Source: Undibacterium_A arcticum (lineage in GTDB: Bacteria > Pseudomonadota > Gammaproteobacteria > Burkholderiales > Burkholderiaceae_D). Taken from it: DNA of 64,000 nt. Positions 48,993-57,661 of this stretch are shown one piece after another (the first letter of the stretch is position 1; the number at the start of each line of letters is the position of its first letter). The notes under the pieces were generated by a model, which saw nothing but the letters and a program-made list of their open reading frames with translations, made no database searches and was not told the DNA's origin. Both the position numbers and the translations under genes were made by a program. The stretch is from assembly GCF_042660705.1 (NCBI RefSeq), contig NZ_JBHSUQ010000001.1; one strand, written 5' to 3'.

Positions 48993-50093
48993 TTACACCG
49001 CAATCTGTTTCCGATACCACTCATGGAAATGCTGCATCCCGTCTTCCATCGGCGACTGGTAGGGCCCGACTTCATTGACGCCGCGTTGCATCAGGATATT
49101 GCGGCCGGCGTCCATGCGCAGCGCAATCTCGTCGTCCTCGTCGCAGGTTTCCATATAGGCGGCGCGTTCCGCCGCGATGAATTCGCGCTCGAACAGCACG
49201 ATTTCTTCGGGGTAGTAAAACTCGACCACGTTTCTGGTTTTCTGCGGGCCGTCCGGCCAAAGCGTCGACACCACCAGCACGTGCGGGTACCACTCGACCA
49301 TGATGTTCGGGTACAGCGTCAGCCAGATCGCGCCATACGGCGGCGCGTCGCCGTTGCGGAACTTGAGCACCTGCTCCTGCCATTTCTGATAGGCGGCCGA
49401 GCCGGATTTCTGCAGGCCTTGATGGACGCCGACGGTCTGCACGCTGTAGCCGTCGCCGAATTCCCAGCGCAAGTCGTCGCAGCTGACAAAGCTGCCAAGG
49501 CCGGGATGAAACGGTTCGACGTGGTAATCCTCCAGATAGACTTCGATGAAGGTCTTCCAGTTGTAGTCGCACTCGTGGATTTCGACGTGGTCGAACATGT
49601 AGCCGGAGAAATCGAGGTCCCTGGTGGCGCCGAGTTGCGCCATTTTCTGCATCACGTCATAGCCGTTCTGCTCGAACAGCAGGCCGTTCCAGTTCTGCAG
49701 CTGGCTCTTGGACAGGTTCAGGCAGGGCGTTTCGCTGAAATGCGGCGCGCCGATCAATTCACCCTTCAGGTCGTAAGTCCAGCGGTGCAACGGGCAGACG
49801 ATGTTGTGCGCATTGCCGCGGCCATTGAACATCAGGGCCTGACGGTGGCGGCAGACATTGGACAGCAATTCGATGCCGTGGGCATTGCGCACCAGCATGC
49901 GGCCTTCGTTTTCCCACGGCAAGGTGGCAAAGTCGCCGACATTGGGCACCTGCAACTCATGGCCGGCGTAGCGCGGACCCTGCTTGAACAATTGCTCGGT
50001 TTCGCGCTGCAACAGCGCGTCATCAAAGTAAACGTGGACCGGAAGTTGCGCGTCAGAGCGCGCGAGTTTGGCGAGATTAGCCAGGTCGGACAT
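48993..50093 (-). CDS. Rieske-type aromatic ring-hydroxylating oxygenase, alpha subunit
   Basis: Rieske non-heme iron oxygenase, 366 residues from ATG 50093 (GTG at 50099 is also in frame). The [2Fe-2S] ligands are CRHR (about residues 80-83) and CPLHRW (about 98-103). The mononuclear iron site is near EDYHVEPFHPG. No ferredoxin, reductase or beta subunit lies nearby, so it relies on partners elsewhere. The substrate is unknown; it may act on an aromatic or quaternary-amine compound, as relatives do. Confidence 0.85.
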   Translation of the reverse strand: MSDLANLAKLARSDAQLPVHVYFDDALLQRETEQLFKQGPRYAGHELQVPNVGDFATLPWENEGRMLVRNAHGIELLSNVCRHRQALMFNGRGNAHNIVCPLHRWTYDLKGELIGAPHFSETPCLNLSKSQLQNWNGLLFEQNGYDVMQKMAQLGATRDLDFSGYMFDHVEIHECDYNWKTFIEVYLEDYHVEPFHPGLGSFVSCDDLRWEFGDGYSVQTVGVHQGLQKSGSAAYQKWQEQVLKFRNGDAPPYGAIWLTLYPNIMVEWYPHVLVVSTLWPDGPQKTRNVVEFYYPEEIVLFEREFIAAERAAYMETCDEDDEIALRMDAGRNILMQRGVNEVGPYQSPMEDGMQHFHEWYRKQIAV

Positions 50094-50434
50094 CCCCACC
50101 CCCCTAATGTGTTACACCAACCAAAGAGAGAAAGAATCCGCAAAGACCAGATTTCAAATAATATGAAACGGCAATTTTGGACAGAACCGGCGATTATACC
50201 CTAGAGCATTTGCAAGCCGCCAGCTTGAGAAATGTCGTTGCGTGGGCAATTGAACCGCGAGTTTGTGTCGGCAAGCCGCAAATGGATGCCAAATCGACCA
50301 TAAAAAAATGTCGGGCAGGCACGATCGTCCGATTTCAGCCCGAACCGCGCGGATTCGACGCTTTGCCTTAGCCCAATGCGATGGTTTGCACTAAAATGAC
50401 GGGTTACACTGAACTCTGCACGACTGGGATGCCC
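50094..50434. other. divergent spacer before xseB
   Basis: About 340 bases, no gene. A TAAAAT hexamer at about 50393 may be the xseB -10. Confidence 0.4.
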
Positions 50435-50680
50435 ATGCCAAAGAAACAATCCGATCCGCAGCAGCCAGCTTCGTTCGAAGAGGCGATGGCCGAGCTTGAT
50501 CGTCTGGTCGCCGACATGGAAGGCGGCGAATTGCCGCTGGAAGCCTCGGTCGCCGCCTACAAGCGCGGTTCTGAACTGGTCAAGTATTGCGCCCAGCAAC
50601 TGGACAAGGTCGAGAGCCAGGTCAAGGTGCTGGAAGGCGAGATGCTGAAGCCGTTTGCCGTCGACGAGGAGCCGTCATGA
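50435..50680 (+). CDS. xseB: exodeoxyribonuclease VII small subunit
   Basis: Helical small subunit that, with XseA, degrades single-stranded DNA. It has 81 residues from ATG 50435, with GGGA just upstream; ATG 50429 is also in frame. The core SFEEAMAELDRLVADMEGGE and LPLEASVAAYKRGSEL are typical. Its stop overlaps the ispA start (ATGA). The gene order xseB-ispA-dxs is widely conserved. Confidence 0.94.
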   Translation: MPKKQSDPQQPASFEEAMAELDRLVADMEGGELPLEASVAAYKRGSELVKYCAQQLDKVESQVKVLEGEMLKPFAVDEEPS

Positions 50681-51594
50681 GTGCGCTGCCGCAGCCACTG
50701 GCGCAGACGCAGGCGGCCTTCGATGGCTGGATGAAATCGGTGCAGGCCGCGATTGAAGTCGCATTGCAAGGCTTTCTGCCGCCCGTGACACAGGCGCCGC
50801 AGCGCTTGCATGAAGCGATGCACTACGCAGTGCTGGACGGCGGCAAGCGGGTTCGGCCGCTCCTGGTATTTGGCGCCGGTGCCTTGTTCGATGCGCCGGT
50901 CGACACGATGACGCGCGCCGCCGCGGCGCTGGAAATGATCCATGCCTATTCGCTGGTGCATGACGACATGCCGTGCATGGACGACGACGCGCTGCGCCGC
51001 GGCAAACCGACCGTGCACGTGCAATACGACGAGGCGACCGCATTGCTGGTCGGCGATGCCTTGCAGGCCCAGGCGTTTCTGGTGCTGTCGGAAACTGCGG
51101 CGAGCCCTGTAACCACGCTGCCGATGCTGCGGCTGCTGGCGCATGCGGCCGGATCCAACGGCATGTGCGGCGGCCAGGCGATCGATCTGGCCAGTGTCGG
51201 CGTCAGCCTGAGCCTGGCCCAGCTGGAGCAGATGCATCAGCTGAAGACAGGTGCCTTGCTGCGGGCGTCGGTGTTGCTCGGTGCGATGGCCGGCCAGCAC
51301 CTGAATGCCGACCAAACGGCCGCGCTCGATGCCTATGCGACGGCGGTCGGGCTGGCGTTTCAGGTGGTCGACGACGTGCTTGATGCGACCGCCGATTCCG
51401 CCACTTTGGGCAAGACCGCGGGCAAGGACGCTGCCGACAATAAACCGACCTATGTGTCGATTCTGGGCCTGGAGCCGTCCAGGCTGCTGGCAGAAAAATT
51501 GCGCGACGATGCGCATCAGGCGATCCAGTCGTTCGGTGACAAAGCGCAGCGCCTGCGCCAGTTGGCGGACCTGATCGTGCAGCGCAAGGCCTAG
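50677..51594 (+). CDS. ispA: farnesyl/geranyl diphosphate synthase
   Basis: Makes farnesyl diphosphate for quinone and undecaprenyl carriers. It has 305 residues. First Asp-rich motif is DDMPCMDDD (about residues 93-101) and the second is DDVLD (about 232-236). GGKRVRPLL lies near residue 57. It uses products of the MEP pathway that begins with Dxs immediately downstream. Confidence 0.95.
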   Translation: MSALPQPLAQTQAAFDGWMKSVQAAIEVALQGFLPPVTQAPQRLHEAMHYAVLDGGKRVRPLLVFGAGALFDAPVDTMTRAAAALEMIHAYSLVHDDMPCMDDDALRRGKPTVHVQYDEATALLVGDALQAQAFLVLSETAASPVTTLPMLRLLAHAAGSNGMCGGQAIDLASVGVSLSLAQLEQMHQLKTGALLRASVLLGAMAGQHLNADQTAALDAYATAVGLAFQVVDDVLDATADSATLGKTAGKDAADNKPTYVSILGLEPSRLLAEKLRDDAHQAIQSFGDKAQRLRQLADLIVQRKA

Positions 51595-51673
51595 AGGTAG
51601 ACCTCGACCTGCATCCGGTTAACATCACGCATCGGACGTTCGCGCACGCTGTTTTTATGAAATGAGTTGCAAT

Positions 51674-53557
51674 ATGGATTTGTTAAACAAGATCAATGAC
51701 CCGGCCGATTTGCGCCTGCTGTCGCGTGCGCAGCTGAAGCCGCTGGCCGATGAATTGCGCGCCTACGTGCTCGATTCGGTGTCGAAGACCGGCGGTCATC
51801 TGTCGTCCAATCTCGGCACCGTCGAGCTGACCATCGCGCTGCACTACGTGTTCAACACGCCGCGCGATCGCATCGTATGGGACGTCGGTCACCAGACCTA
51901 TCCGCACAAGATCCTGACCGGTCGCCGTGATCAGATGCATACGCTGCGTCAGTTAAACGGCATATCGGGTTTCCCGCGCCGCGACGAAAGCGAGTACGAC
52001 ACTTTCGGCACCGCGCATTCGTCGACCTCGATCTCGGCGGCGCTTGGCATGGCACTGGCTGCCAAGATTAAAGGCCAGACCGGACCAGACGGTCCGCACG
52101 CGATTGCGGTGATCGGCGATGGCTCGATGACGGCCGGTATGGTGTTCGAGGCGATGAATAACGCCGGCGTGGTCGAAGACATCAACCTGCTGGTGATTCT
52201 GAACGATAACGACATGTCGATCTCGCCGCCGGTCGGCGCACTGAACCGTTATCTAGCGCGACTGATGTCCGGCCAGTTTTATGCCGCTGCCAAGCAGGTC
52301 GGCAAATCGATGTTGCCGGCGCCGATGCGTGAGCTCGCCAAGCGCTTCGAGGAACACGCCAAGGGCATGATCGTGCCGGCCACGATGTTCGAGGAATTCG
52401 GCTTCAACTACATCGGTCCGATCGACGGCCACGACCTCGATTCGCTGATCCCGACCCTGCAGAACCTGAAGCATCTGAAAGGGCCGCAGTTCCTGCACGT
52501 CGTGACCAAGAAAGGGCAAGGCTACAAGCTGGCCGAGGCCGATCCGGTGCTGTACCACGGCCCGGGAAAATTCAACCCGGCCGAAGGCATCAAGCCCGCG
52601 GCTGCCGGCAAGACTACCTATACCCAGGTGTTCGGCGACTGGCTGTGCGATATGGCGGCGCAGGACAAAAAATTGATCGGCATCACGCCGGCCATGCGCG
52701 AGGGCTCCGGCATGGTGCGCTTCGAGCAGCAGTTCCCGGACCGTTATTTCGACGTCGGCATCGCCGAGCAACATGCGGTGACGTTCGCCGCTGGCCTCGC
52801 CTGCGAGGGACTGAAGCCGGTGGTCGCGATTTATTCGACCTTCCTGCAACGCGCCTACGATCAGCTGATCCACGACGTCGCATTGCAAAATCTGGACGTC
52901 ACCTTCGCGCTGGATCGCGCCGGGCTGGTCGGTGCCGATGGCGCGACCCATGCCGGCAATTACGACATGGCCTTCCTGCGCTGCATTCCGAACATGGTCG
53001 TGATGGCGGCCTCGGATGAAAACGAATGCCGCCAGATGCTGTCGACCGCCTACCAGTATCCGGGGCCGGCGGCAGTGCGTTACCCGCGCGGCGCCGGTAT
53101 CGGTGCCGCGGTCGGCAAGCAACTCGACACGATCCCGCTCGGCAAGGGCGAAATCAAGCGCCAAGGCAAGGGCATCGCGATCCTGGCGTTCGGCACCATG
53201 GTGGCGCCGAGCCTGACGGCGGCCGAAGGCATCGACGCCACGGTTGCCAACATGCGCTTCATCAAGCCGCTGGATGCTGAGCTGGTAGCACAGCTGGCGC
53301 ACAGCCACGATGCGCTGGTCACGGTCGAAGAGGGCGCGACGATGGGCGGTGCCGGCGCCGCGGTAGCCGAGACGCTGGCCGCCGCCGGGATCGTCAAGCC
53401 GCTGCTGATACTGGGCTTGCCGGACAAGTTTATCGACCATGGCGATGCGGCACGGCTGCTCGCATTGAACGGTCTGGATGCTGCTGGTATCGCCGCTGCG
53501 ATCAGGCAGCGCTTCGGCACCGACGCGCCGCATCTGGTGGTCAAAGCCGCCTGTTAA
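51674..53557 (+). CDS. dxs: 1-deoxy-D-xylulose-5-phosphate synthase
   Basis: TPP-dependent first enzyme of the MEP isoprenoid pathway; its product also feeds ThiG and pyridoxal synthesis. It has 627 residues from ATG 51674 (MDLLNKINDP), the usual start. An in-frame ATG at 51662 has no better site. TPP motif GDGSMTAGM, FGTAHSSTSISAALGMA and the C-terminal transketolase-like EQHAVTFAAGLA are present. It is followed by a large hairpin. Confidence 0.96.
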   Translation: MDLLNKINDPADLRLLSRAQLKPLADELRAYVLDSVSKTGGHLSSNLGTVELTIALHYVFNTPRDRIVWDVGHQTYPHKILTGRRDQMHTLRQLNGISGFPRRDESEYDTFGTAHSSTSISAALGMALAAKIKGQTGPDGPHAIAVIGDGSMTAGMVFEAMNNAGVVEDINLLVILNDNDMSISPPVGALNRYLARLMSGQFYAAAKQVGKSMLPAPMRELAKRFEEHAKGMIVPATMFEEFGFNYIGPIDGHDLDSLIPTLQNLKHLKGPQFLHVVTKKGQGYKLAEADPVLYHGPGKFNPAEGIKPAAAGKTTYTQVFGDWLCDMAAQDKKLIGITPAMREGSGMVRFEQQFPDRYFDVGIAEQHAVTFAAGLACEGLKPVVAIYSTFLQRAYDQLIHDVALQNLDVTFALDRAGLVGADGATHAGNYDMAFLRCIPNMVVMAASDENECRQMLSTAYQYPGPAAVRYPRGAGIGAAVGKQLDTIPLGKGEIKRQGKGIAILAFGTMVAPSLTAAEGIDATVANMRFIKPLDAELVAQLAHSHDALVTVEEGATMGGAGAAVAETLAAAGIVKPLLILGLPDKFIDHGDAARLLALNGLDAAGIAAAIRQRFGTDAPHLVVKAAC

Positions 53558-53569
53558 TAAGCAATCTAT

Positions 53570-53620
53570 CCTGCACCATACAGTCAGGCTGCGGCGCGCG
53601 GCCTGACTGTATGGTGCAGG
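53570..53620 (+). terminator. perfect 20-bp hairpin after dxs
   Basis: Arms 53570-53589 and 53601-53620 (CCTGCACCATACAGTCAGGC and its complement) with an 11-base GC-rich loop. There is no T run, so it is an mRNA 3'-end stabiliser or factor-dependent terminator rather than a classical intrinsic one. Confidence 0.65.
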
Positions 53621-53736
53621 CAAGTCCTTTGATGCGCTATTCAGGCCACGGGCTTATCTGACCGGCATTGGCGCATGGCGCCGATGGTTATATTGTTGTA
53701 CTGACAGCTGCGTGCGAGCGCAGTCAGGAGAAGGTG

Positions 53737-54018
53737 TTGGAAATCAAATTAAAAAAAGAAGTCGAGCAACAACTGATCGGGTCGATCCAGCGCTACTTCG
53801 CGCGGAACATGGATGGCGATATCGGCGAGCTGCAAGCCAGCATGCTGCTGCACTATGTTGTCGAAGAAATCGGCCCCAGCATTTACAACCAGGCCATCGC
53901 AGATGCGCAGGCGTATATGCTGGAAAAGGTACAGGATCTGGAAATCAGTTGCCATGCGCCTGAATTCGACTACTGGCATAAATCAGCCAGAAACACGGCG
54001 CAGCGCGGCAAGAAGTAA
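53737..54018 (+). CDS. DUF2164 family protein
   Basis: Small cytoplasmic protein of unknown function, 93 residues. Core LKKEVEQQLIGSIQRYFARNM and DGDIGELQASMLLHYVVEE match DUF2164. No ATG fits: TTG at 53737 (or GTG at 53734) lies after CAGGAG and is the likely start. The remaining open frame upstream overlaps a non-coding spacer. Confidence 0.8.
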   Translation: MEIKLKKEVEQQLIGSIQRYFARNMDGDIGELQASMLLHYVVEEIGPSIYNQAIADAQAYMLEKVQDLEISCHAPEFDYWHKSARNTAQRGKK

Positions 54019-54089
54019 AACGATTTCCAGACCGATTGTTGCGGCTGCACCTGAGGCTGCAACTATCTGCAACTGCCTCTGCAAGCTTG

Positions 54090-54642
54090 TTATACCCGCT
54101 CGCGTTCTTTCTCCCACAACACATCCGAGCCGCCGGCAAACCGGTTCAGCACGCGCGACAGCACGAACAGCAGGTCGGACAAGCGGTTCATGTATTGTCG
54201 TGGCGCAGCGTTGATGGTCTCGGATTTGCCGAGGCTGACGATGGCGCGTTCGGCACGGCGACAGATCGTGCGGCAGACATGTGATTGCGACGCGGCGCGC
54301 GAGCCAGCCGGCAGGATGAAATCCTTGAGCGGCGGCAAATCCGCATTGTATTTCCAGCAGCGCATCGAGGCGCGCGACCTGCGCATCGGTGATCATGGTG
54401 TAACCGGGGATGCACAACTCGCCGCCCATGTCGAACAGGTCATGCTGGATCGAGATCAGCTCCTCGCGCAATGCGGGCGGCAGTTCTTCGCACAGCATCA
54501 GGCCGATCTGCGAATTGAGTTCATCGACGTCACCCATCGCGTGCACCCGCAAGCTGTCCTTGTCGGTCCGGCTACCGTCCCCGAGTCCGGTGGTGCCCTT
54601 GTCGCCGGTGCGGGTGGCGATCTTCGAAAGTCTGTTGCCCAT
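54090..54642 (-). CDS. PduO-type cob(I)alamin adenosyltransferase (apparent frameshift)
   Basis: Transfers adenosyl from ATP to cob(I)alamin. It has about 184 residues. The N-terminal ATP loop is IATRTGDKGTTGLGDG and the middle LNSQIGLMLCEELP. The C-terminal half, in the other frame, has ICRRAERAIVSL and INAAPRQYMNRLSDLLFVL. The frame is shifted at TTT 54351-54353 (plus-strand view). Two extra bases restore LEKYNADLPPLKDF. The long tail read without correction is artefactual. Confidence 0.91.
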
Positions 54643-55030
54643 TTTTTGCTCGATTCAAAGTCCGAAACCAGTCAGGATACGGCAAAAATGCCGGGTCTGG
54701 CGTATGCTGGACTGGGACATCGCCGATGGTGGCAACCGACCGCTGCGATGGGTGCGATAACACGGACTGGATGTAAAAATAACAAGACTAGACTTGTGCA
54801 AACGAGAAAGAAAGTAGGATGGGTGCAACCCATCTTTCTTCCTTGGTGCGCAATGATGGGTTGCACCCATCCTTCGAAATTACGTATTTTGCGTAAGCCC
54901 CGTCAAGATACTCCTTGTCATACGTGTTTTCGCCGTGTATTTAGTAATGGGAAATTGCATATACTGTCGCAGCATTGGGCCGTGCGCCGACTCCTCCATA
55001 ACGCGCCCCCTGCTGTCATCGAAAGTGAAT
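54643..55030. other. divergent spacer before glcD
   Basis: About 390 bases. Holds palindromic repeat copy 2 (54788-54902) and otherwise nothing recognisable. The glcD frame is open into it without a ribosome site. Confidence 0.6.
54788..54902. repeat. palindromic repeat element with terminal inverted repeats, copy 2
   Basis: Left end CTAGACTTGTGCAAA and right end TTTGCGTAAGCCCCG are imperfect inverted repeats. The interior GTAGGATGGGTGCAACCCAT pairs with ATGGGTTGCACCCATCC. It shares its ends, interior and length (115 against 113 bases) with the copy at 28012-28124. Confidence 0.75.
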
Positions 55031-56518
55031 ATGAATACAGTGACCGATCCGCAACTGTTGATCGCGCGCCAGCGTGCAGTGGTGGCAGCCTTGCGCGCGC
55101 GATTGCCGGCGCATTGCGTGTTGTTCAATGAAGAGGACACGCGGCCCTATGAATGCGACGGACTGCCGGCCTACCGCCAGTTGCCGATGGTGGTCGCATT
55201 GCCGGAAGACGAAGCGCAGGTGGTGGCGATCCTGAAAACCTGCCGCGATCTGCAGGTGCCGATCGTGCCGCGCGGCGCCGGCACCGGGCTGTCCGGCGGC
55301 GCGCTGCCGATTGTCGATGGGGTGGTGCTGTCGACTGCCAAGCTGAACAAGATCGTCAGGATCGATGCCTATTCGCGTACCGCGGTGGTGCAGCCCGGTG
55401 TGCGCAATCTGGCGATCTCGGATGCCGCCGGTCCGCTGGGGCTGTATTACGCACCCGATCCGTCGTCGCAGATCGCCTGCAGCATCGGCGGCAACGTGGC
55501 CGAAAACTCGGGCGGCGTGCACTGTCTGAAGTATGGCCTCACGGTACACAATGTGTTGCGGGTGCGGATGGTGACGATCGACGGTGACGTCGTCGAACTC
55601 GGCAGCGAGGCGCTCGATGCGCCCGGCCTCGATCTGCTGGCGGTATTCATCGGTTCCGAGGGCATGCTCGGCGTGGTCACCGAAGTCACGGTCAAGCTGG
55701 TGCCGAAGCCGCAATGCGCGCGCGTGATCATGGCATCGTTCGACGACGTGGTGAAGGGCGGCAACGCGGTCGCCAACATCATCGCGGCCGGCATCATTCC
55801 GGCCGGGCTGGAGATGATGGACAAGACCAGCGTGCGCATGGTCGAGCCGTTCGTGAAGGCCGGCTACGACATCGATGCCGCCGCGATCCTGCTGTGCGAA
55901 TCGGATGGCACGACGGAAGAGGTCGAAGAAGAAATCGGCCGCATGATCGCGGTGCTCAATCACGCCGGCGCGACCGCCATTGCGGTATCGCAATCGGAGG
56001 CCGAACGGTTGAAATTCTGGTCCGGCCGCAAGAACGCATTTCCGGCGGCGGGCCGCATCTCGCCCGACTATTACTGCATGGACGGCACCATACCGCGCAA
56101 GCATCTGGCCAAGGTGCTGCTCGGTATCGCCGACATGGAAACCAGGTACGGGCTGCGCTGCGCCAATGTGTTTCATGCCGGCGACGGCAACCTGCATCCG
56201 CTAATCCTGTTCGATGCCAACCAGGAGGGCGAATTTCATCGCGCCGAACTGTTCGGCGCCGAGATTCTGGAGCTGTGCGTCGAAGTCGGCGGCACCATCA
56301 CCGGCGAACACGGGGTCGGCATCGAGAAGATCAACTCGATGTGCATCCAGTTTTCGCCGGAAGAGCGCGAGGCCTTCTTCGGCGTCAAGCGCGCCTTCGA
56401 TACGGCGTTCCTGCTCAATCCGGACAAGGCGATCCCGACCTTGGTGCGCTGCGCCGAATACGGCAAGATGCACGTCAAGCGCGGCCAGCTGAAGTTCGCC
56501 GATCTGCCGCGCTTCTGA
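55031..56518 (+). CDS. glcD: glycolate oxidase subunit GlcD (FAD-linked)
   Basis: FAD subunit of glycolate dehydrogenase, oxidising glycolate to glyoxylate. It has 495 residues from ATG 55031 (MNTVTDPQLL). FAD-binding segments PRGAGTGLSGGALP and GGNVAENSGGVHCLKYG are present. The C-terminal cap has HAGDGNLHPLILFD and GTITGEHGVG. It heads a glcDEF unit. Confidence 0.95.
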   Translation: MNTVTDPQLLIARQRAVVAALRARLPAHCVLFNEEDTRPYECDGLPAYRQLPMVVALPEDEAQVVAILKTCRDLQVPIVPRGAGTGLSGGALPIVDGVVLSTAKLNKIVRIDAYSRTAVVQPGVRNLAISDAAGPLGLYYAPDPSSQIACSIGGNVAENSGGVHCLKYGLTVHNVLRVRMVTIDGDVVELGSEALDAPGLDLLAVFIGSEGMLGVVTEVTVKLVPKPQCARVIMASFDDVVKGGNAVANIIAAGIIPAGLEMMDKTSVRMVEPFVKAGYDIDAAAILLCESDGTTEEVEEEIGRMIAVLNHAGATAIAVSQSEAERLKFWSGRKNAFPAAGRISPDYYCMDGTIPRKHLAKVLLGIADMETRYGLRCANVFHAGDGNLHPLILFDANQEGEFHRAELFGAEILELCVEVGGTITGEHGVGIEKINSMCIQFSPEEREAFFGVKRAFDTAFLLNPDKAIPTLVRCAEYGKMHVKRGQLKFADLPRF

Positions 56519-56519
56519 A

Positions 56520-56567
56520 GCCGATCATGAAGCCGATCATGAACCCGATCATGAACCCGATCATGCC
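56520..56567 (+). repeat. 12-bp tandem repeat, four units, between glcD and glcE
   Basis: Units SCCGATCATGAA repeated four times, the last ending CC. Each unit contains an ATG. From ATG 56527 a 19-codon frame (MKPIMNPIMNPIM...) ends in a TGA that overlaps the glcE ATG. It may be a slippage-generated minisatellite. Confidence 0.9.
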
Positions 56568-56582
56568 CACCACGGACACACG

Positions 56583-57659
56583 ATGACTACCGAACAAGTT
56601 CAAGCGCAATTCAGGGAACGCATCCTGGCCGCCAGCGCCGGCAACACCGCGCTACGCATCCATGGCGGCGGCAGCAAGGACTGGTACGGTCAGGCGCTGC
56701 ACGGCGAATTGCTCGATACCCGCGCCTACGACGGCATCGTCGATTACGAGCCGACCGAACTGGTGATCACGGCGCGTTGCGGCACGCCGCTAGCCGTGAT
56801 CGAGGCCGCGCTGGCGGAGCGCAACCAGATGCTGGCGTTCGAGCCGCCGCACTTCGGTGCCGGCGCGACGATCGGCGGCGTGGTCGCCAGCGGCCTGTCC
56901 GGCCCGCGGCGCCAGGCCGCCGGCGCGGTGCGCGACTTCATGCTGGGCGCGGTGCTGATGGATGGCAAGGGCGAGGTGCTGCATTTCGGCGGCCAAGTGA
57001 TGAAGAACGTCGCCGGTTACGACGTGTCGCGCCTGCTGGCCGGTTCGCTCGGGTCGCTCGGCCTGATCCTGGAGGTGTCGCTCAAAGTGTTGCCGAAGCC
57101 GTTTGCCGAAACTACGCGACGCTTCGCGATGCCGCAGCACGAGGCCTTGTGGCGGCTGAACGAGTGGGGCGCGCAACCGCTGCCGATCTCGGCCAGCGCC
57201 TGGCATGACGGGGTGCTGACGCTGCGCCTGTCGGGTGCCGATGCGGCGGTCAAGGCGGCCGCCAGAAAGCTGGGTGGCGAGTCGGTTGACGATGGCGCGG
57301 CATTCTGGCTCGCGTTGCGCGAACACGCGCTGCCGTTTTTCCGTGACGGCAAGGATCTGTGGCGCTTGTCGCTGCCGTCCCATGCACCGCAACTCGTGCT
57401 CGGCGGCGAACAAATGATCGAATGGGGTGGCGCGCAACGCTGGCTCAAAACCAGTTCGGATGCCAATTCGGATGCCGCTGGCATTCGTGCATCGGTGGCC
57501 GCCGCCGCCGGTCATGCCTGCCTATTCCGGGGCGGCGACAAGAGCGTCGGCGTGTTCCAGCCGCTGGCACCAGCGGTCGCGCGCATCCATCGCAATCTGA
57601 AAAACGCTTTCGATCCGGCCGGCATCTTCAATCCGGGCCGGATGTATCCTGGGCTTTAA
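56583..57659 (+). CDS. glcE: glycolate oxidase subunit GlcE (FAD-binding)
   Basis: Second FAD-binding subunit of glycolate dehydrogenase, 358 residues. RIHGGGSKDWYG, GATIGGVVASGLSGPRRQ and VMKNVAGYDVSRLLAGS are typical. It ends with NPGRMYPGL. It follows the 12-bp repeat; glcF starts two bases after its stop. Confidence 0.95.
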   Translation: MTTEQVQAQFRERILAASAGNTALRIHGGGSKDWYGQALHGELLDTRAYDGIVDYEPTELVITARCGTPLAVIEAALAERNQMLAFEPPHFGAGATIGGVVASGLSGPRRQAAGAVRDFMLGAVLMDGKGEVLHFGGQVMKNVAGYDVSRLLAGSLGSLGLILEVSLKVLPKPFAETTRRFAMPQHEALWRLNEWGAQPLPISASAWHDGVLTLRLSGADAAVKAAARKLGGESVDDGAAFWLALREHALPFFRDGKDLWRLSLPSHAPQLVLGGEQMIEWGGAQRWLKTSSDANSDAAGIRASVAAAAGHACLFRGGDKSVGVFQPLAPAVARIHRNLKNAFDPAGIFNPGRMYPGL

Positions 57660-57661
57660 CC

